64,000 bases of DNA from JAENVU01 sp031362155 (GCA_031362155.1 JANLRZ010000056.1:1-64000), one strand, 5' to 3'; shown: positions 6,630 to 15,840, counted from the stretch's first letter. Translations and numbers: made by a program. Notes: generated by a model not told the origin, from the letters alone.

Positions 6630-9365
6630 TCAGGAGTCCAGTCGCACCGTGGCGATCCCTTCGGCCCGGAGTTCGAAGCTGCCCTCGACGCGTGACTGCG
6701 GGCGGCCCCGAAGGTCGACCAGCCAGCCGCGTGCGGGCGCGCCTTCGATCTCGATCTCGACGAGGGTCGACGAGGCAGTGGGGTTGAAGACCCGGAGCGA
6801 GATCAGGCCGGCTTCTCTGCGCACCGCCGACGTGATGGCCCCGCGGACGGCGAGGGGACGGCCGGTCGATGGGCGGACGCCGTGGCCTCGGGCCCGGACC
6901 CGCTCCAATGGCACGAGCACTTCGTCGGCGATGCGGTAGAGGCCTGCGTCCTGCCAGGTCCCGGCATGGGGCATGACCGAGTACTCGACCGCGTGCGGAC
7001 CTTGGAGTTGGGGTCCTTCGAGCGGATCGAGCGGGCCGGCCGGGTTCGGACGAAGAGCGATTTCGGATCGCGAGAGATACCCGGTGGCTCGCAACAGCGT
7101 GAGTGCGAGTTCGGTGCCGTGCTCGACGATCTCGTATTCCAACAGCCCGTCGTGGATCAGCGCGACGCCTTGGTTGCCATCGGACGCGTCGACGAAGCGG
7201 CGGGAGACGAAGGTGGGCAGTGGGGCCTCGTGCGGTCCACCCTCGGTGGTGAGGTCTCGAGCCACCACCGCAAAGGCGCACTCGGCGTGGGACTGGGTCA
7301 CCGGGTGTGGCAGCGGGAAGTGGACTCGGATCCGATGATCACGACACCGGTGGTCGAACTCGGTGCGCACGCGGAGGAACGGTTCGCCGGCGCGGAGTTC
7401 GAGAGTGGTGGTCACCTCCGTGAGGATCTGCTCGTCACTCCGGCGGCTGCAGGCGCGCTCGTTGCCGACTGCGTGCTGGGGCCAGCGGTACCACGTGACG
7501 ACCCGGAGCTGGGCGCGGACCGAGCCGTGCTCGTGCAGCGTCACGGTCACCGCCTCGGGGCGGTCGATGATGACGTCCTTGGTGGGCGGTGAGTAGTTGT
7601 ACGTGTCGCCGCCGTCGCCGCCTTCCACCAGGCGCCCCAGCCCGGGCGCGATCGTCCCGTCGACGGTGGTGATCGTGTACGTACCGGTCTGGTGATCGAC
7701 GTCGACCTCGAGAAACTCGTTGGCCAGCGAGTGCTCCTCGGCGCGCAGCGCGGTGTCGGGACCGGGCCCGTCGACCGCGGTGAAGGATCGCCATCCGAAA
7801 CCGGGGATGGAGGCCACCCTCGCGATGACGTCGCGCGTAGGGGCACGCATGACCCGCACCGCGATCGTGCGCCCCGCATCACCGAGGGCGATCAGTTCGT
7901 CCTTGAGGTCGTCGAGGTCGACGACGGCTTCGCCCGGACCGGCGCCGACACAGGTCAGGGTGATCGGGTCGGCGGACTGGTCGAGGTCGTAGCTCCCGAC
8001 GCGAGTCCCGGCGAGTTCCGGGCCGCGCATCATGTCGGTCAGCTGCGAGGTCTGATCCGGCGTGACGGTGGTCGAGAACCCGAGACCGCCGAGCGCGGCC
8101 ACGACCTGGGCCGGGACCGCAGTTCCATCGTCGTGGGCGACCAAGTGCACCGGGCCTTCGCCCGGCACGGGGAAACGAACGAGGCCCCCGCGGTCGGCGG
8201 CCGTGGGGTTGACGACGACGGTCGTGCCCGCGGGCGCGTCGATCTCGGATCCGAGGGTGCCGAGGGCGTCGCGGGTGAGACCGTCTCCGATCTGGCGCGC
8301 CTCCTCGTAGCGAACCGTGACCGCGTCGACGACTTCGTCGGCGCTGCACGCGCACGAGGAATCGTGGGCGCTGTTGAGGACGAGCAGCTTCCAGGCTGCG
8401 TCGAGAAGGCGGTCGGGGTACCGGTCGGGCGCGAGAAACAATGCCGAGACGGGCTCGGCGCGTCGTTCGATCGCCCGCTCGGCCGCCGCACACACCTGAT
8501 GGACGTCGACGCGATTCGATGCCACGCCCATCAAGACGTTGGCGCGGGCGCCGGATCGGAGTTCGCCCTGCCACGTGTTGAGCCCGTCGACCGGTTGGTC
8601 GGCGAGATACTCGGGCAGGGACGTCACCACGAATCGGTAGTCGTCTTGGACCGCGTTCGCTTCGCCGACGACGCGCCCGAGCCACGGCTGGGGCATCTGG
8701 TGGTCGGTGCCGTTCATGAGCAGCAGTCCGCTGCCGGGGATGCGGGCATCGCCGATCTCGTGCTCGTAGCTGCGGGCCCGCCCGATGAGTTGTTTGGCGT
8801 CGTCGGGAAGATCCCGACCATTGGAATACGAGCCGTAGAGATACTCGGCGCGCACCCGGCTGCCATCCGGGGCCACCCACCAGAACGCGCCCTGGGTCAC
8901 GGCCGACGGAACGCCCCGCCACACCACCGCGTGGTCGAGACCGGCGGCGCGCAGGATTTGGGGCATCTGCGCGACATGGCCGAACATGTCGGGGAGGTAG
9001 CCCACCTCCATGGGGCCGCCGAACTCGGTGGCGCGGTGAATCCCCATTTGGAGGTCGCGAACGATCGTCTCGCCCGACACCATGAACTCGTCCATCAGGA
9101 TCATCCACGGCCCGATCGACAAGCGGTTGCTCGCGGCGAGCCGGGTCAGCGCTTCCGCCGCCTCAGGCCGGATCTCGAGGTAGTCGTCGAGGACCGCGGT
9201 CTGGCCGTCGAGCAGGAACCGCGCGTACGCGAGATCGTGTTCGAGCAGCGGCAGCAGCTCGTCGAGGAGCTTGACGAGCCGGATGCGGAACGTCTGGAAC
9301 GGCGAGTACCACTCGCGGTCCCAGTGCGTGTGCGGAACGATTGCGACCGTCGTGGGTTCAGCCAT
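6630..9365 (-). CDS. Glycoside hydrolase family 38 alpha-mannosidase
   Basis: A 911-residue enzyme of the GH38 family, which hydrolyses alpha-mannosides, probably in the cytoplasm since no signal peptide is seen. The zinc motif H-T-H-W-D-R-E-W-Y is at residues 12-20. M-D-E-F near residue 91 and Y-L-P-D-M-F-G-H near 123 belong to the catalytic domain, and N-S-A-H-D-S near 332 is a further metal-site histidine. The remaining ~500 residues are the beta-rich C-terminal region. Length matches MngB-like bacterial members. It overlaps the upstream DJ-1/PfpI gene by 8 bp. Possible substrates include 2-O-mannosylglycerate or mannosylated glycans; the sequence does not decide. Confidence 0.92.
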   Translation of the reverse strand: MAEPTTVAIVPHTHWDREWYSPFQTFRIRLVKLLDELLPLLEHDLAYARFLLDGQTAVLDDYLEIRPEAAEALTRLAASNRLSIGPWMILMDEFMVSGETIVRDLQMGIHRATEFGGPMEVGYLPDMFGHVAQMPQILRAAGLDHAVVWRGVPSAVTQGAFWWVAPDGSRVRAEYLYGSYSNGRDLPDDAKQLIGRARSYEHEIGDARIPGSGLLLMNGTDHQMPQPWLGRVVGEANAVQDDYRFVVTSLPEYLADQPVDGLNTWQGELRSGARANVLMGVASNRVDVHQVCAAAERAIERRAEPVSALFLAPDRYPDRLLDAAWKLLVLNSAHDSSCACSADEVVDAVTVRYEEARQIGDGLTRDALGTLGSEIDAPAGTTVVVNPTAADRGGLVRFPVPGEGPVHLVAHDDGTAVPAQVVAALGGLGFSTTVTPDQTSQLTDMMRGPELAGTRVGSYDLDQSADPITLTCVGAGPGEAVVDLDDLKDELIALGDAGRTIAVRVMRAPTRDVIARVASIPGFGWRSFTAVDGPGPDTALRAEEHSLANEFLEVDVDHQTGTYTITTVDGTIAPGLGRLVEGGDGGDTYNYSPPTKDVIIDRPEAVTVTLHEHGSVRAQLRVVTWYRWPQHAVGNERACSRRSDEQILTEVTTTLELRAGEPFLRVRTEFDHRCRDHRIRVHFPLPHPVTQSHAECAFAVVARDLTTEGGPHEAPLPTFVSRRFVDASDGNQGVALIHDGLLEYEIVEHGTELALTLLRATGYLSRSEIALRPNPAGPLDPLEGPQLQGPHAVEYSVMPHAGTWQDAGLYRIADEVLVPLERVRARGHGVRPSTGRPLAVRGAITSAVRREAGLISLRVFNPTASSTLVEIEIEGAPARGWLVDLRGRPQSRVEGSFELRAEGIATVRLDS

Positions 9366-10104
9366 CCGAGAACTGTACGGCGAACCGGCGGGCGAAGAGA
9401 TACGCGTCGCCCGGCCACCGGGCGCTGACGTAGCGCCCGTCTTCGACGACGAACGCCGGGGTGTCGTCGGTCGCGGTGCCCCGCCGCCGAAGCTCGTGCG
9501 GGCCGCATTCGAACTGAACCTGTGGGTCCGTCAGCGCCGCTCGCACTTCGTCCTCCACGTACGCGGGATAGGTGCGGTAGTAGCGGCCGCGTCGCCAGGC
9601 CGTCGCCAGGAACGCGCTGCGTTCCATGTACTTCGGCAGGCACGTGGTTCGGGATCGGGCGAGCACGCTCACACCGTTGGCGTCGGTGGCGCGGGCGAGG
9701 ACCAGCACGCCGTGACAGATTGCGGCGACCGGCCGGTCGAGGGCCCAGAACCGCGCGACCTGGGTCTGGAGCTCCTGGTTCCCGAGGTATTGCCGCATGG
9801 CCCGCGCGTGCCCGCCAGGGAGCAGGAGCCCATCGAACTCGACGACGTCGAGCTCGGACCACCGCGGCGGCGAGTTCCGCGCGGGGCTGCGTTCGAACTC
9901 GCGGTAGAACTCGATCGGTTCTGCGGCCGCGCCGAGCTGACCGAAGACGACGCCGGTGAGCAGCAACGGGTCGGCGCTCGGCACCGCGCCGGTTTCGGTC
10001 GCGATGACCACTTCATGACCAGCGTCGGTGAGGACCCTCCACGGCACGGCCACCTCGGTGACGTCGAAGCCGTGGTCGGGGAGCGGCATGAGGATGCGGG
10101 CCAT
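9358..10104 (-). CDS. DJ-1/PfpI family protein (glutamine amidotransferase-like)
   Basis: A 248-residue DJ-1/PfpI superfamily protein. The nucleophile elbow A-I-C-H-G (cysteine near residue 130) and the preceding L-L-L-P-G-G-H loop near residue 94 are clear. Family members act as glyoxalase III/chaperones, intracellular proteases or nitrile-related hydratases; none can be chosen here. The ~60-residue C-terminal extension makes it longer than E. coli YajL or PfpI and closer to the Hsp31-like group. It is the first gene of a two-gene minus-strand unit with the alpha-mannosidase. The intergenic region to the ammonium transporter (10105-10294) must hold divergent promoters, but no clear box is seen. 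Confidence 0.8.
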   Translation of the reverse strand: MARILMPLPDHGFDVTEVAVPWRVLTDAGHEVVIATETGAVPSADPLLLTGVVFGQLGAAAEPIEFYREFERSPARNSPPRWSELDVVEFDGLLLPGGHARAMRQYLGNQELQTQVARFWALDRPVAAICHGVLVLARATDANGVSVLARSRTTCLPKYMERSAFLATAWRRGRYYRTYPAYVEDEVRAALTDPQVQFECGPHELRRRGTATDDTPAFVVEDGRYVSARWPGDAYLFARRFAVQFSDG

Positions 10105-10294
10105 CGGAGTCCTTCACGGTCGGTCGTACGTCGCGCGCCCCGGGTCATCTTCTCGTCAGATCCCAGTCGCATTCGGTTCACACGGGGGAGACCGGACCGG
10201 AAACACCGCGTCCGTAGCGTCACCTCGTCGTTCAAATCCGCGGTGGCGCAGCAACGGAGCTCGCGTGGTCGCACCTTACTTTGGGAGGAATCAG

Positions 10295-11878
10295 GTGAGC
10301 CCCAAGCTCAAGCGGTTGATCTATGCCGTCGTCATGGTCACAGCCATCGTGATGGCGTTCGCCGGACCGGCGTTCAGCGCCGAGGTCAAGCCGGTGTACG
10401 ACGCTCCGTCGCCCGCACCGAGTGACGTCGCGGTCAGCCTGAACATGCTGTGGGTGGTGCTGGGTGCCGTCCTCGTGATCTTCATGCAGGCCGGATTCGC
10501 CTTGGTGGAGACCGGTTTCTGTCGGGCGAAACACGCCGCGCACGTGATGTCGACGAACTTCGCGATCTTCGGGCTGGGCTTCGTCGGCTTCTTCTTCGTC
10601 GGCTACGGCCTGATGTTCGGCGGGTTCAGCTACCCCGGATACTTCGGGCTTGACTCGGCAACCGGTGGTCCGCTCGTCGGGAGCGGGAGTTGGACGTTCC
10701 TGTGGCACGGCGGCTTCGCGCTGACGAACTTGCACGACGTCAAGAACATCGCTCCGGTGGCGGCGTTCTTCCTCTACATGGTGGCCTTCATGGACACCGT
10801 CGCCACGATCCCCACCGGTTCGATGGCAGAACGCTGGAACTGGAAAGCGTTCGTGGGTTGGGGTCTGTTCTGCGGATCGATCTACTACCCGCTGTTCGGC
10901 GCCTGGACCTGGGGCGGAGGCTGGCTGAGCCAGCTCGGCAACAGCATGGAGCTCGGACTCGGATACGTGGACTTCGCCGGATCCGGCGTGGTGCACGCGG
11001 TCGGTGGCGTCGCTGCCTTGGCGGGCGCGATCGTGCTCGGACCCCGCATCGGCAGGTTCGGCGCCGACGGCAAGCCGCGCACGCTGGGGGCCCATAACGT
11101 CCCCATGGCGATGCTCGGGTGCTTCATCCTGCTGTTCGGTTGGTTCGGCTTCAACGCCGCATCGACCTTCTCGGCCACCGACGTCCAGTTCGCAGTCGTC
11201 GCGGCCAACACCGCAATCGCGGCGGCGTTCGGCGCCACGGTGGGGATGTTCTACGTCATGAAGCGCATGGGCAAGCCCGACCCGGGCATGCTCGTGAACG
11301 GAATGCTCGCCGGCCTCGTGGCCATTACCGCACCGTGTGCCTTCGTGGACCCGTGGGCGGCGGCCCTGATCGGTGGGCTCGCGGCGATCCTCATCATCGA
11401 GGTCGTGTTCTTCGTCGAGCGTCGTGGCATCGACGACCCGGTCGGGGCCATCGCGGTCCACGGCGTCGGCGGGATCTTCGGAGTCCTGTGTGTCGGCATC
11501 TTCTCGAACGGTAAGTACGGTGCCGGTTGGAACCTCACCACGAAGGGCGTCGCGGCCACCTCGGGCAAGGGTGTGACCGGGTTCCTGTACGACTTCGAGA
11601 TCGGCATCCGCCAGTTCGGAGCGCAGGCGGTCGGTGCGCTCGTGATCTGCACCGTGATCTTCGGTATCGCCTTCTCCTTCTTCAAGATCCAGAACAAGTT
11701 GATGAAGGGTGGCATCCGGTCCAAGCCCGAAGACGAGATCCAGGGTCTCGACATTCCCGAGATGGGTGTGCTCGCCTACGACAACCTCCAGGTCAACGAA
11801 CTGGACATCGTGGGCGCAGATGGAACCGAGATGGTGATGTCCGGCGGACCGTCACCGGATCCAACAATCGGTCGGTAA
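10295..11878 (+). CDS. amt: Ammonium transporter (Amt family)
   Basis: A 527-residue integral membrane ammonium channel. It has an N-terminal signal-like hydrophobic segment ending near A-F-S-A, then about eleven transmembrane helices. The two pore histidines fall in G-V-V-H-A-V-G-G (mid-protein) and A-I-A-V-H-G-V-G-G, and the family signature D-F-A-G-S-G-V-V-H is present. The GTG at 10295 is chosen because GGGAGGAA lies 4-5 bp upstream and it gives the expected signal peptide; upstream in-frame sequence is unlike the family. No glnK (PII) gene follows, which is unusual because amt is commonly paired with glnK. A bidirectional terminator ends the transcript. Confidence 0.94.
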   Translation: MSPKLKRLIYAVVMVTAIVMAFAGPAFSAEVKPVYDAPSPAPSDVAVSLNMLWVVLGAVLVIFMQAGFALVETGFCRAKHAAHVMSTNFAIFGLGFVGFFFVGYGLMFGGFSYPGYFGLDSATGGPLVGSGSWTFLWHGGFALTNLHDVKNIAPVAAFFLYMVAFMDTVATIPTGSMAERWNWKAFVGWGLFCGSIYYPLFGAWTWGGGWLSQLGNSMELGLGYVDFAGSGVVHAVGGVAALAGAIVLGPRIGRFGADGKPRTLGAHNVPMAMLGCFILLFGWFGFNAASTFSATDVQFAVVAANTAIAAAFGATVGMFYVMKRMGKPDPGMLVNGMLAGLVAITAPCAFVDPWAAALIGGLAAILIIEVVFFVERRGIDDPVGAIAVHGVGGIFGVLCVGIFSNGKYGAGWNLTTKGVAATSGKGVTGFLYDFEIGIRQFGAQAVGALVICTVIFGIAFSFFKIQNKLMKGGIRSKPEDEIQGLDIPEMGVLAYDNLQVNELDIVGADGTEMVMSGGPSPDPTIGR

Positions 11879-11903
11879 CCCCCAGTATCGACTGAACGCG
11901 ACA

Positions 11904-11937
11904 CGACCGGCGGGCAATGGAGCCCGCCGGTCGTTCG
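11904..11937. terminator. Bidirectional terminator between amt and the phosphoesterase gene
   Basis: A perfect 12-bp inverted repeat (CGACCGGCGGGC / GCCCGCCGGTCG, 11904-11933) with a 6-nt loop lies in the 64-bp gap between two convergent genes. It has only short T-rich flanks, so it acts as a GC-rich stem on either strand. Confidence 0.8.
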
Positions 11938-11942
11938 CGTGA

Positions 11943-13397
11943 TTACCCGACCTTGATGTGGGTGCGGTCGAGGTAGGTGAGCCAGCGGGCCTCGTCGAAC
12001 GCGGGGTCGTCGGCTTCGAGCACCGATCGGGCCATGGTCGACAACCCGCCGACTCCGCCCGCGCCACAGGCCGGCGAGGTCGGAGCGATCGAGATCCCGT
12101 CGAGGTCGAACCCGACGTCGGTGTCGATGATCGATGCCGATAGGCTGGCACCGAGGTTGGAGGCGTACTGGTCGCGCCGGGTCAGGTACCAACTGTCGCC
12201 GGGTGCGCCCGGACCTTCGGGCGGTGCGCCCAGGAATCGCCATTCGAGGAACCGCAAGATCGATGTGTGGTCGTAGTCGCGCCGGTCGACCAGGCCGCGG
12301 TGGGCGAACGGTGACGCCATCACGCACGGCACGCGGAATCCGGCTTGGGAGAAGTCGTCGGCGTCGTTGGCGTTCGCTCGGTCATCGGGGAAGTGCACCG
12401 GCGCAACGTGATCGAAGAACCCGCCCCACTCGTCGTACATCGCGACGAAGAGGCCGCGTTCCCATTGTGGTGAATCGACGAACGCCTTGAACACGTCGCG
12501 CAGGAACGCCTGCCCGCCGCGAACGTCGGCCAGCGGGTGGTCGTCGTTCTGGCCGGCGCCGGTGAACATCGGATCGATCATGACGACATTGGGCAGGGTG
12601 CCGGCGGCGGCGTCGGCGTAGTAGTTCGCAATCGGGTTGAGGCGCGGCGTCATGCGCCCACCCCACAGCGCCAAGACCGGAAGGTCGGAGTAGTAGTACT
12701 TGGCCGGGACGTTGGCGGCGCCCAGACGGTCCCAGATCGTCGGCCATTCGAACCCGTCGGGACCGGTCGGGAACGAGTTCGACTTGTTGCCGCCCGACTG
12801 CGCGGAGTGCAGGTACTCGCGGTTCGGGTACGTGGGCCCGAGAATCGAGCAGTGGTAGTTGTCGAAGGTGGTGAACGCGCGCACGAACTCCTTCGTGAAC
12901 GGCAGATCCGCACCTTCGTAGTAGCCGAGGGGCAGGAGGTCGTCGTTGGCCGTCGGCGCGATGAAGCCGAGGTCGCGCTGGGCGCGGCCGGAGTTCCAGC
13001 CGTGATTGGGGTCGGACCGGTCACAGCCGCGGTACGGGTCCGAGAGGTAGTTCCATCCGACCATGTGTTGGGTGGACTCGGGTCCGTTGGCGCCGGAGTA
13101 GGTCTGCTGGTTCGAGGCGTCGATGTCGAAGTGCTTGCCGTAGCGACTGAGCCCGGCCTGGAGGTAGGCCGTGTCCTTGCTCAGCCATCCGAGCCAGTGA
13201 TCGAAGGAGCGGTTCTCCATCATCACGATGACGATGGTGTCGATGCCGGCATCGGCGGCCGCGCCGTCGAGCATGACCGCGCCCGGCTGGTATTCGAGTG
13301 GGAACACCGTCTTGCACGCCGACAACGCCGACACGGTGGCCAGTGCGCCGCCCGTCATTCCGGCGCGCTTGAGGAACTGTCTGCGGTCGATCGTCAC
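11943..13397 (-). CDS. Tat-exported phosphoesterase (phospholipase C/acid phosphatase family)
   Basis: A 484-residue member of the phosphoesterase family PF04185, which includes bacterial phospholipases C and AcpA-type acid phosphatases. It starts with a twin-arginine signal (R-R-Q-F-L-K-R at residues 5-11) and a lipobox-like S-A-C at ~26-28, so it is probably exported folded and lipid-anchored. The catalytic-site block V-M-M-E-N-R-S-F-D-H is near residue 60, and Y-D-E-W-G-G-F-F-D-H-V near 320 is the second metal-binding block. Substrate is unknown (phosphodiesters or phosphomonoesters). A paralogue lies at 53453-54763. Confidence 0.88.
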   Translation of the reverse strand: MTIDRRQFLKRAGMTGGALATVSALSACKTVFPLEYQPGAVMLDGAAADAGIDTIVIVMMENRSFDHWLGWLSKDTAYLQAGLSRYGKHFDIDASNQQTYSGANGPESTQHMVGWNYLSDPYRGCDRSDPNHGWNSGRAQRDLGFIAPTANDDLLPLGYYEGADLPFTKEFVRAFTTFDNYHCSILGPTYPNREYLHSAQSGGNKSNSFPTGPDGFEWPTIWDRLGAANVPAKYYYSDLPVLALWGGRMTPRLNPIANYYADAAAGTLPNVVMIDPMFTGAGQNDDHPLADVRGGQAFLRDVFKAFVDSPQWERGLFVAMYDEWGGFFDHVAPVHFPDDRANANDADDFSQAGFRVPCVMASPFAHRGLVDRRDYDHTSILRFLEWRFLGAPPEGPGAPGDSWYLTRRDQYASNLGASLSASIIDTDVGFDLDGISIAPTSPACGAGGVGGLSTMARSVLEADDPAFDEARWLTYLDRTHIKVG

Positions 13398-13463
13398 GGC
13401 TACCTCCCAGTAGGCCGCCCATTGTGCCCTATTTGGGCAGGTCGGGGAACCGACTCACCTACG

Positions 13464-14129
13464 ATGCCCCGAATGGCGCACCTCGATCTGTCCCGGGCCG
13501 CGGTGTTCCTCGACTACGACGGCACGATCAGCGCGGCCGATACCGGAGTCCACCTCTTGGAACGTCTGGGCCGGGACGGTTGGCGCGAGGTCGATGCCGA
13601 ATACCTCGCCGGCGAGATCGGCTCGCGGGTGTGTCTGCTCGACGAGTGGGATCTGCTGCCCCACGACGAGGCGCAGTTGCGAGCGGTCGCCGCCGAAGTG
13701 CCGCTCGATCCCGGTGCCGGCCGGTTGATCACCGACCTCCGAGCCGCGGGGGCCGAAGTCGTGGTCGTCTCGGATGGGTTCGGCTTCTACATCGCCGATC
13801 AGCTTCGGGACCTGGAGATTCCCGTGCTCACGAACGCCGTCGACTGGACCACCGGCGCCCTCGAGTTTCCGAACGAGGACCGGTGTTGCGCGTGTTCGAG
13901 TTGCGGGACCTGCAAGCAGGCGCCGATCAAGGACGCGAAACGTCGGGGTCTGGTCACGGTGCTCGTCGGAGACGGTACGAGTGACCGCAAGGCCGCGGCA
14001 CTGGCCGACGTCGTCTACGCGAAGGACGGTCTGGCGCAGTGGTGCGCACAGTTCGGTCTGCCGTTCACGGAGTTCGCGAACCTGACGGAGGTCCACGCTT
14101 CGTTGGTCGGCCCCGGCGCACCCGGGTAA
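13464..14129 (+). CDS. HAD-family phosphatase (MtnX/SerB-like)
   Basis: A 221-residue HAD-superfamily phosphatase. The nucleophile motif F-L-D-Y-D-G-T is at residues ~15-21, motif II V-V-V-S-D-G-F-G near 95, and motif III/IV V-L-V-G-D-G-T-S-D-R-K-A-A near 172. This arrangement resembles the HK-MTPenyl-1-P phosphatase (MtnX) and phosphoserine phosphatase groups. A cysteine cluster C-C-A-C-S-S-C-G-T-C-K near residue 142 is distinctive and may bind a metal. ATG at 13464 or 13473 could be the start; the far upstream open frame is antisense to another gene. Ten base pairs separate it from the GYD gene, so they are likely an operon. Confidence 0.83.
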   Translation: MPRMAHLDLSRAAVFLDYDGTISAADTGVHLLERLGRDGWREVDAEYLAGEIGSRVCLLDEWDLLPHDEAQLRAVAAEVPLDPGAGRLITDLRAAGAEVVVVSDGFGFYIADQLRDLEIPVLTNAVDWTTGALEFPNEDRCCACSSCGTCKQAPIKDAKRRGLVTVLVGDGTSDRKAAALADVVYAKDGLAQWCAQFGLPFTEFANLTEVHASLVGPGAPG

Positions 14130-14139
14130 CCTGCGCGCC

Positions 14140-14430
14140 GTGCCTACCTACGCGATGTTGAGCACGTTGGGGCCCGGTGGTTGGGCGACCCTGCGTGAGA
14201 CGCCGGACCGCCTGCGGGAAGTGACCGACGAAGTCGAATCCATGGGCCTCAAGGTGATCGCGCAGTATGCGCTGATGGGGCAGTGGGACTTCTTGAACAT
14301 CATCGAAGCCCCGGACGAGTCGGCGATGGCGCGAGTCGCAATCGCGTTGGCCGCACGGGGCACGATGCGGACGACGACCATGCAGGCCATTCCGATCGAG
14401 ACGCTGATCGAAGCGCTGCACGACCAGTAG
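14140..14430 (+). CDS. GYD-domain protein
   Basis: A 96-residue protein matching the GYD family (PF08734): an N-terminal Y-A-M-L-S-T-L strand, R-L-R-E-V-T-D-E-V-E-S-M-G-L-K helix, and Y-A-L-M-G-Q-W-D-F-L-N-I-I-E-A-P-D-E core, ending in a long helix. The fold resembles small dimeric alpha/beta-barrel proteins; no activity is known. GTG start at 14140, 10 bp after the HAD phosphatase stop. Confidence 0.82.
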   Translation: MPTYAMLSTLGPGGWATLRETPDRLREVTDEVESMGLKVIAQYALMGQWDFLNIIEAPDESAMARVAIALAARGTMRTTTMQAIPIETLIEALHDQ

Positions 14431-14447
14431 CTCGTTCGGGTCGGGCG

Positions 14448-14651
14448 CTACACCCACCACATGTTGTTGGTGCGGCGCCGTTCTTCACGGACGTCGTCGA
14501 GCACGAAGACCGTCGGCAGCACTGAACCGTCGGAGCGGCGGCGGATTCGGTACCCGGGATTTGGGGTGTCGACGGCCTCGGCGATCTCGAAACCTCGCGC
14601 CCATTTCTGATCGAACCGCGATCGCACTTCGACCCGAGTCCCGGCGTCCAC
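14448..14651 (-). CDS. Small conserved hypothetical protein
   Basis: A 67-residue cytoplasmic protein beginning V-D-A-G-T-R-V-E-V-R. It contains the segment W-A-R-G-F-E-I-A-E and a basic R-I-R-R-R-S-D-G-S-V-L-P motif, and ends T-N-N-M-W-W-V. Its compact beta-strand pattern suggests a small barrel (Tudor- or SH3-like) protein; I infer this only from the strand pattern. The GTG at 14651 is preferred because a longer start (14720) would overlap the divergent rnhB by 19 bp. It converges on the GYD gene with a 17-bp gap. Confidence 0.6.
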   Translation of the reverse strand: MDAGTRVEVRSRFDQKWARGFEIAEAVDTPNPGYRIRRRSDGSVLPTVFVLDDVREERRRTNNMWWV

Positions 14652-14701
14652 GGGCGCATCGTAAACCGACCGACCGAACGGTTGCCTTGATACGGTCGGC
14701 C

Positions 14702-15367
14702 ATGGCTTCGACCCGCACACGCCCGACCCTGCGGTTGGAGCGCCGGTGCTGGCAGGCCGGAGATCAGTTGGTGTGCGGAATCGATGAGGTCGGGCGCGGT
14801 GCGTGGGCGGGCCCGGTGACCGTGGCCGCGGTGATCCCCGCGCCGGAGCACCTCAGCGGGATCCGAGATTCGAAGATGTTGACGCCGGAACAGCGTGGCG
14901 TCGCAGCCCGGCGCGTGCGGGCCTGGGCGCGAGCGTTTGCCATCGGCCACGCGTCGCACGAGGAGTGCGATGTGCTGGGGATGACCGCCGCGCTCCGCAC
15001 GGCGGGGGAGCGGGCGCTGCGCCAACTCGCGGCCCAGGGCTTCGAACCGGATCGGGTCATCCTCGACGGCAATCACGACTACCTGCGGATGGGGTCTCGG
15101 GTCACGACGGTGATCAAGGGTGATGCCACGTCCCTTGCGGTCGCCGCCGCGAGCTGCGTCGCCAAGGTCGAACGGGACACGATGATGGAAGCCGAAGCCG
15201 AGCACTTCCCGGCCTACGGCTTCGAGTCGAATCGTGGGTACCCGGCTCCGGTCCACAAAGCCGCGCTGCGGGCCTACGGGCCGACGACGATTCACCGTCG
15301 CTCCTGGGTGTTCATGGACGACCTGGTCTGGGGTGGCCTCGCGCCGGCTCCCGGCCGCCTGTTCTGA
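14702..15367 (+). CDS. rnhB: Ribonuclease HII
   Basis: A 221-residue RNase HII, which cuts the RNA strand of RNA-DNA hybrids and removes misincorporated ribonucleotides. The motif G-I-D-E-V-G-R-G-A-W-A-G-P-V begins near residue 24 with the catalytic Asp-Glu pair. Another catalytic-site block V-I-L-D-G-N-H-D-Y near 120 and A-A-A-S-C-V-A-K-V-E-R-D near 150 complete it. ATG at 14702 (M-A-S-T-R-T) is the first start with family-like sequence; the longer open frame would overlap the divergent neighbour. Confidence 0.95.
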   Translation: MASTRTRPTLRLERRCWQAGDQLVCGIDEVGRGAWAGPVTVAAVIPAPEHLSGIRDSKMLTPEQRGVAARRVRAWARAFAIGHASHEECDVLGMTAALRTAGERALRQLAAQGFEPDRVILDGNHDYLRMGSRVTTVIKGDATSLAVAAASCVAKVERDTMMEAEAEHFPAYGFESNRGYPAPVHKAALRAYGPTTIHRRSWVFMDDLVWGGLAPAPGRLF

Positions 15368-15414
15368 GGCCTCGGTCCTCCTCGGCCGGTTGGCGTCACC
15401 TATCCTCGGCGCCC

Positions 15415-15786
15415 ATGGGCCAGCCGATCACTGTGACGTCACGGCCGGGCGCGTCGCCGGCGGTGCGTCTGTTCGACCTCAATCGCTCCCTGACCGGGAT
15501 GGAGACCGAGCGGTACTCGACCGTCGAGGAGGCGAAGTCCAAGGGCGAACGCCCGCCGGACGTCCTGGCCGGTCGCTTGATCGAGGAAGGCGCGCTGAGC
15601 GTCACGATCTCATCGAACTCGATCACGGTCGAAGCCCCGGCCGATCAATGGGCAACGTTCGAAGCTCGGGCCACCTACCTGATCGAGCATCTCTTCGAGT
15701 ACTACGGCGACGACGCGGGGTGGTCCTACGAAGCCCGCGGGCTCGAGGCACCGCCGCCGGTCGATCTCACCGTCCCGTCGGGCTGA
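15415..15786 (+). CDS. Hypothetical protein with weak Nfu/NifU N-domain resemblance
   Basis: A 123-residue soluble protein. The region R-L-F-D-L-N-R-S-L-T-G-M, the helix after it, and the strand S-N-S-I-T-V-E-A-P-A-D-Q-W recall the N-terminal domain of Nfu-type Fe-S scaffold proteins (..spLa..LF.i..V..v.....itv..). There is no CxxC scaffold motif, so if related it is not a full scaffold. It lies between rnhB and the PPOX-type gene on the same strand, with 54 bp to the latter. The relationship is only suggestive. Confidence 0.65.
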   Translation: MGQPITVTSRPGASPAVRLFDLNRSLTGMETERYSTVEEAKSKGERPPDVLAGRLIEEGALSVTISSNSITVEAPADQWATFEARATYLIEHLFEYYGDDAGWSYEARGLEAPPPVDLTVPSG

Positions 15787-15840
15787 TCCGAACGGCAATG
15801 CCGGTGGAAGGATTCGGCCACCGGTGGGGTTGAGGCTCGC

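Noticed and set aside
7692..9428. 578-codon plus-strand frame opposite the alpha-mannosidase
   Set aside because: It lacks domain motifs and is antisense to the GH38 gene with HTHWDREWY.
10105..10294. GlnR-type nitrogen-regulator site upstream of amt
   Set aside because: GAAAC and GTCAC words are present but their spacing and arrangement do not match the expected tandem sites.
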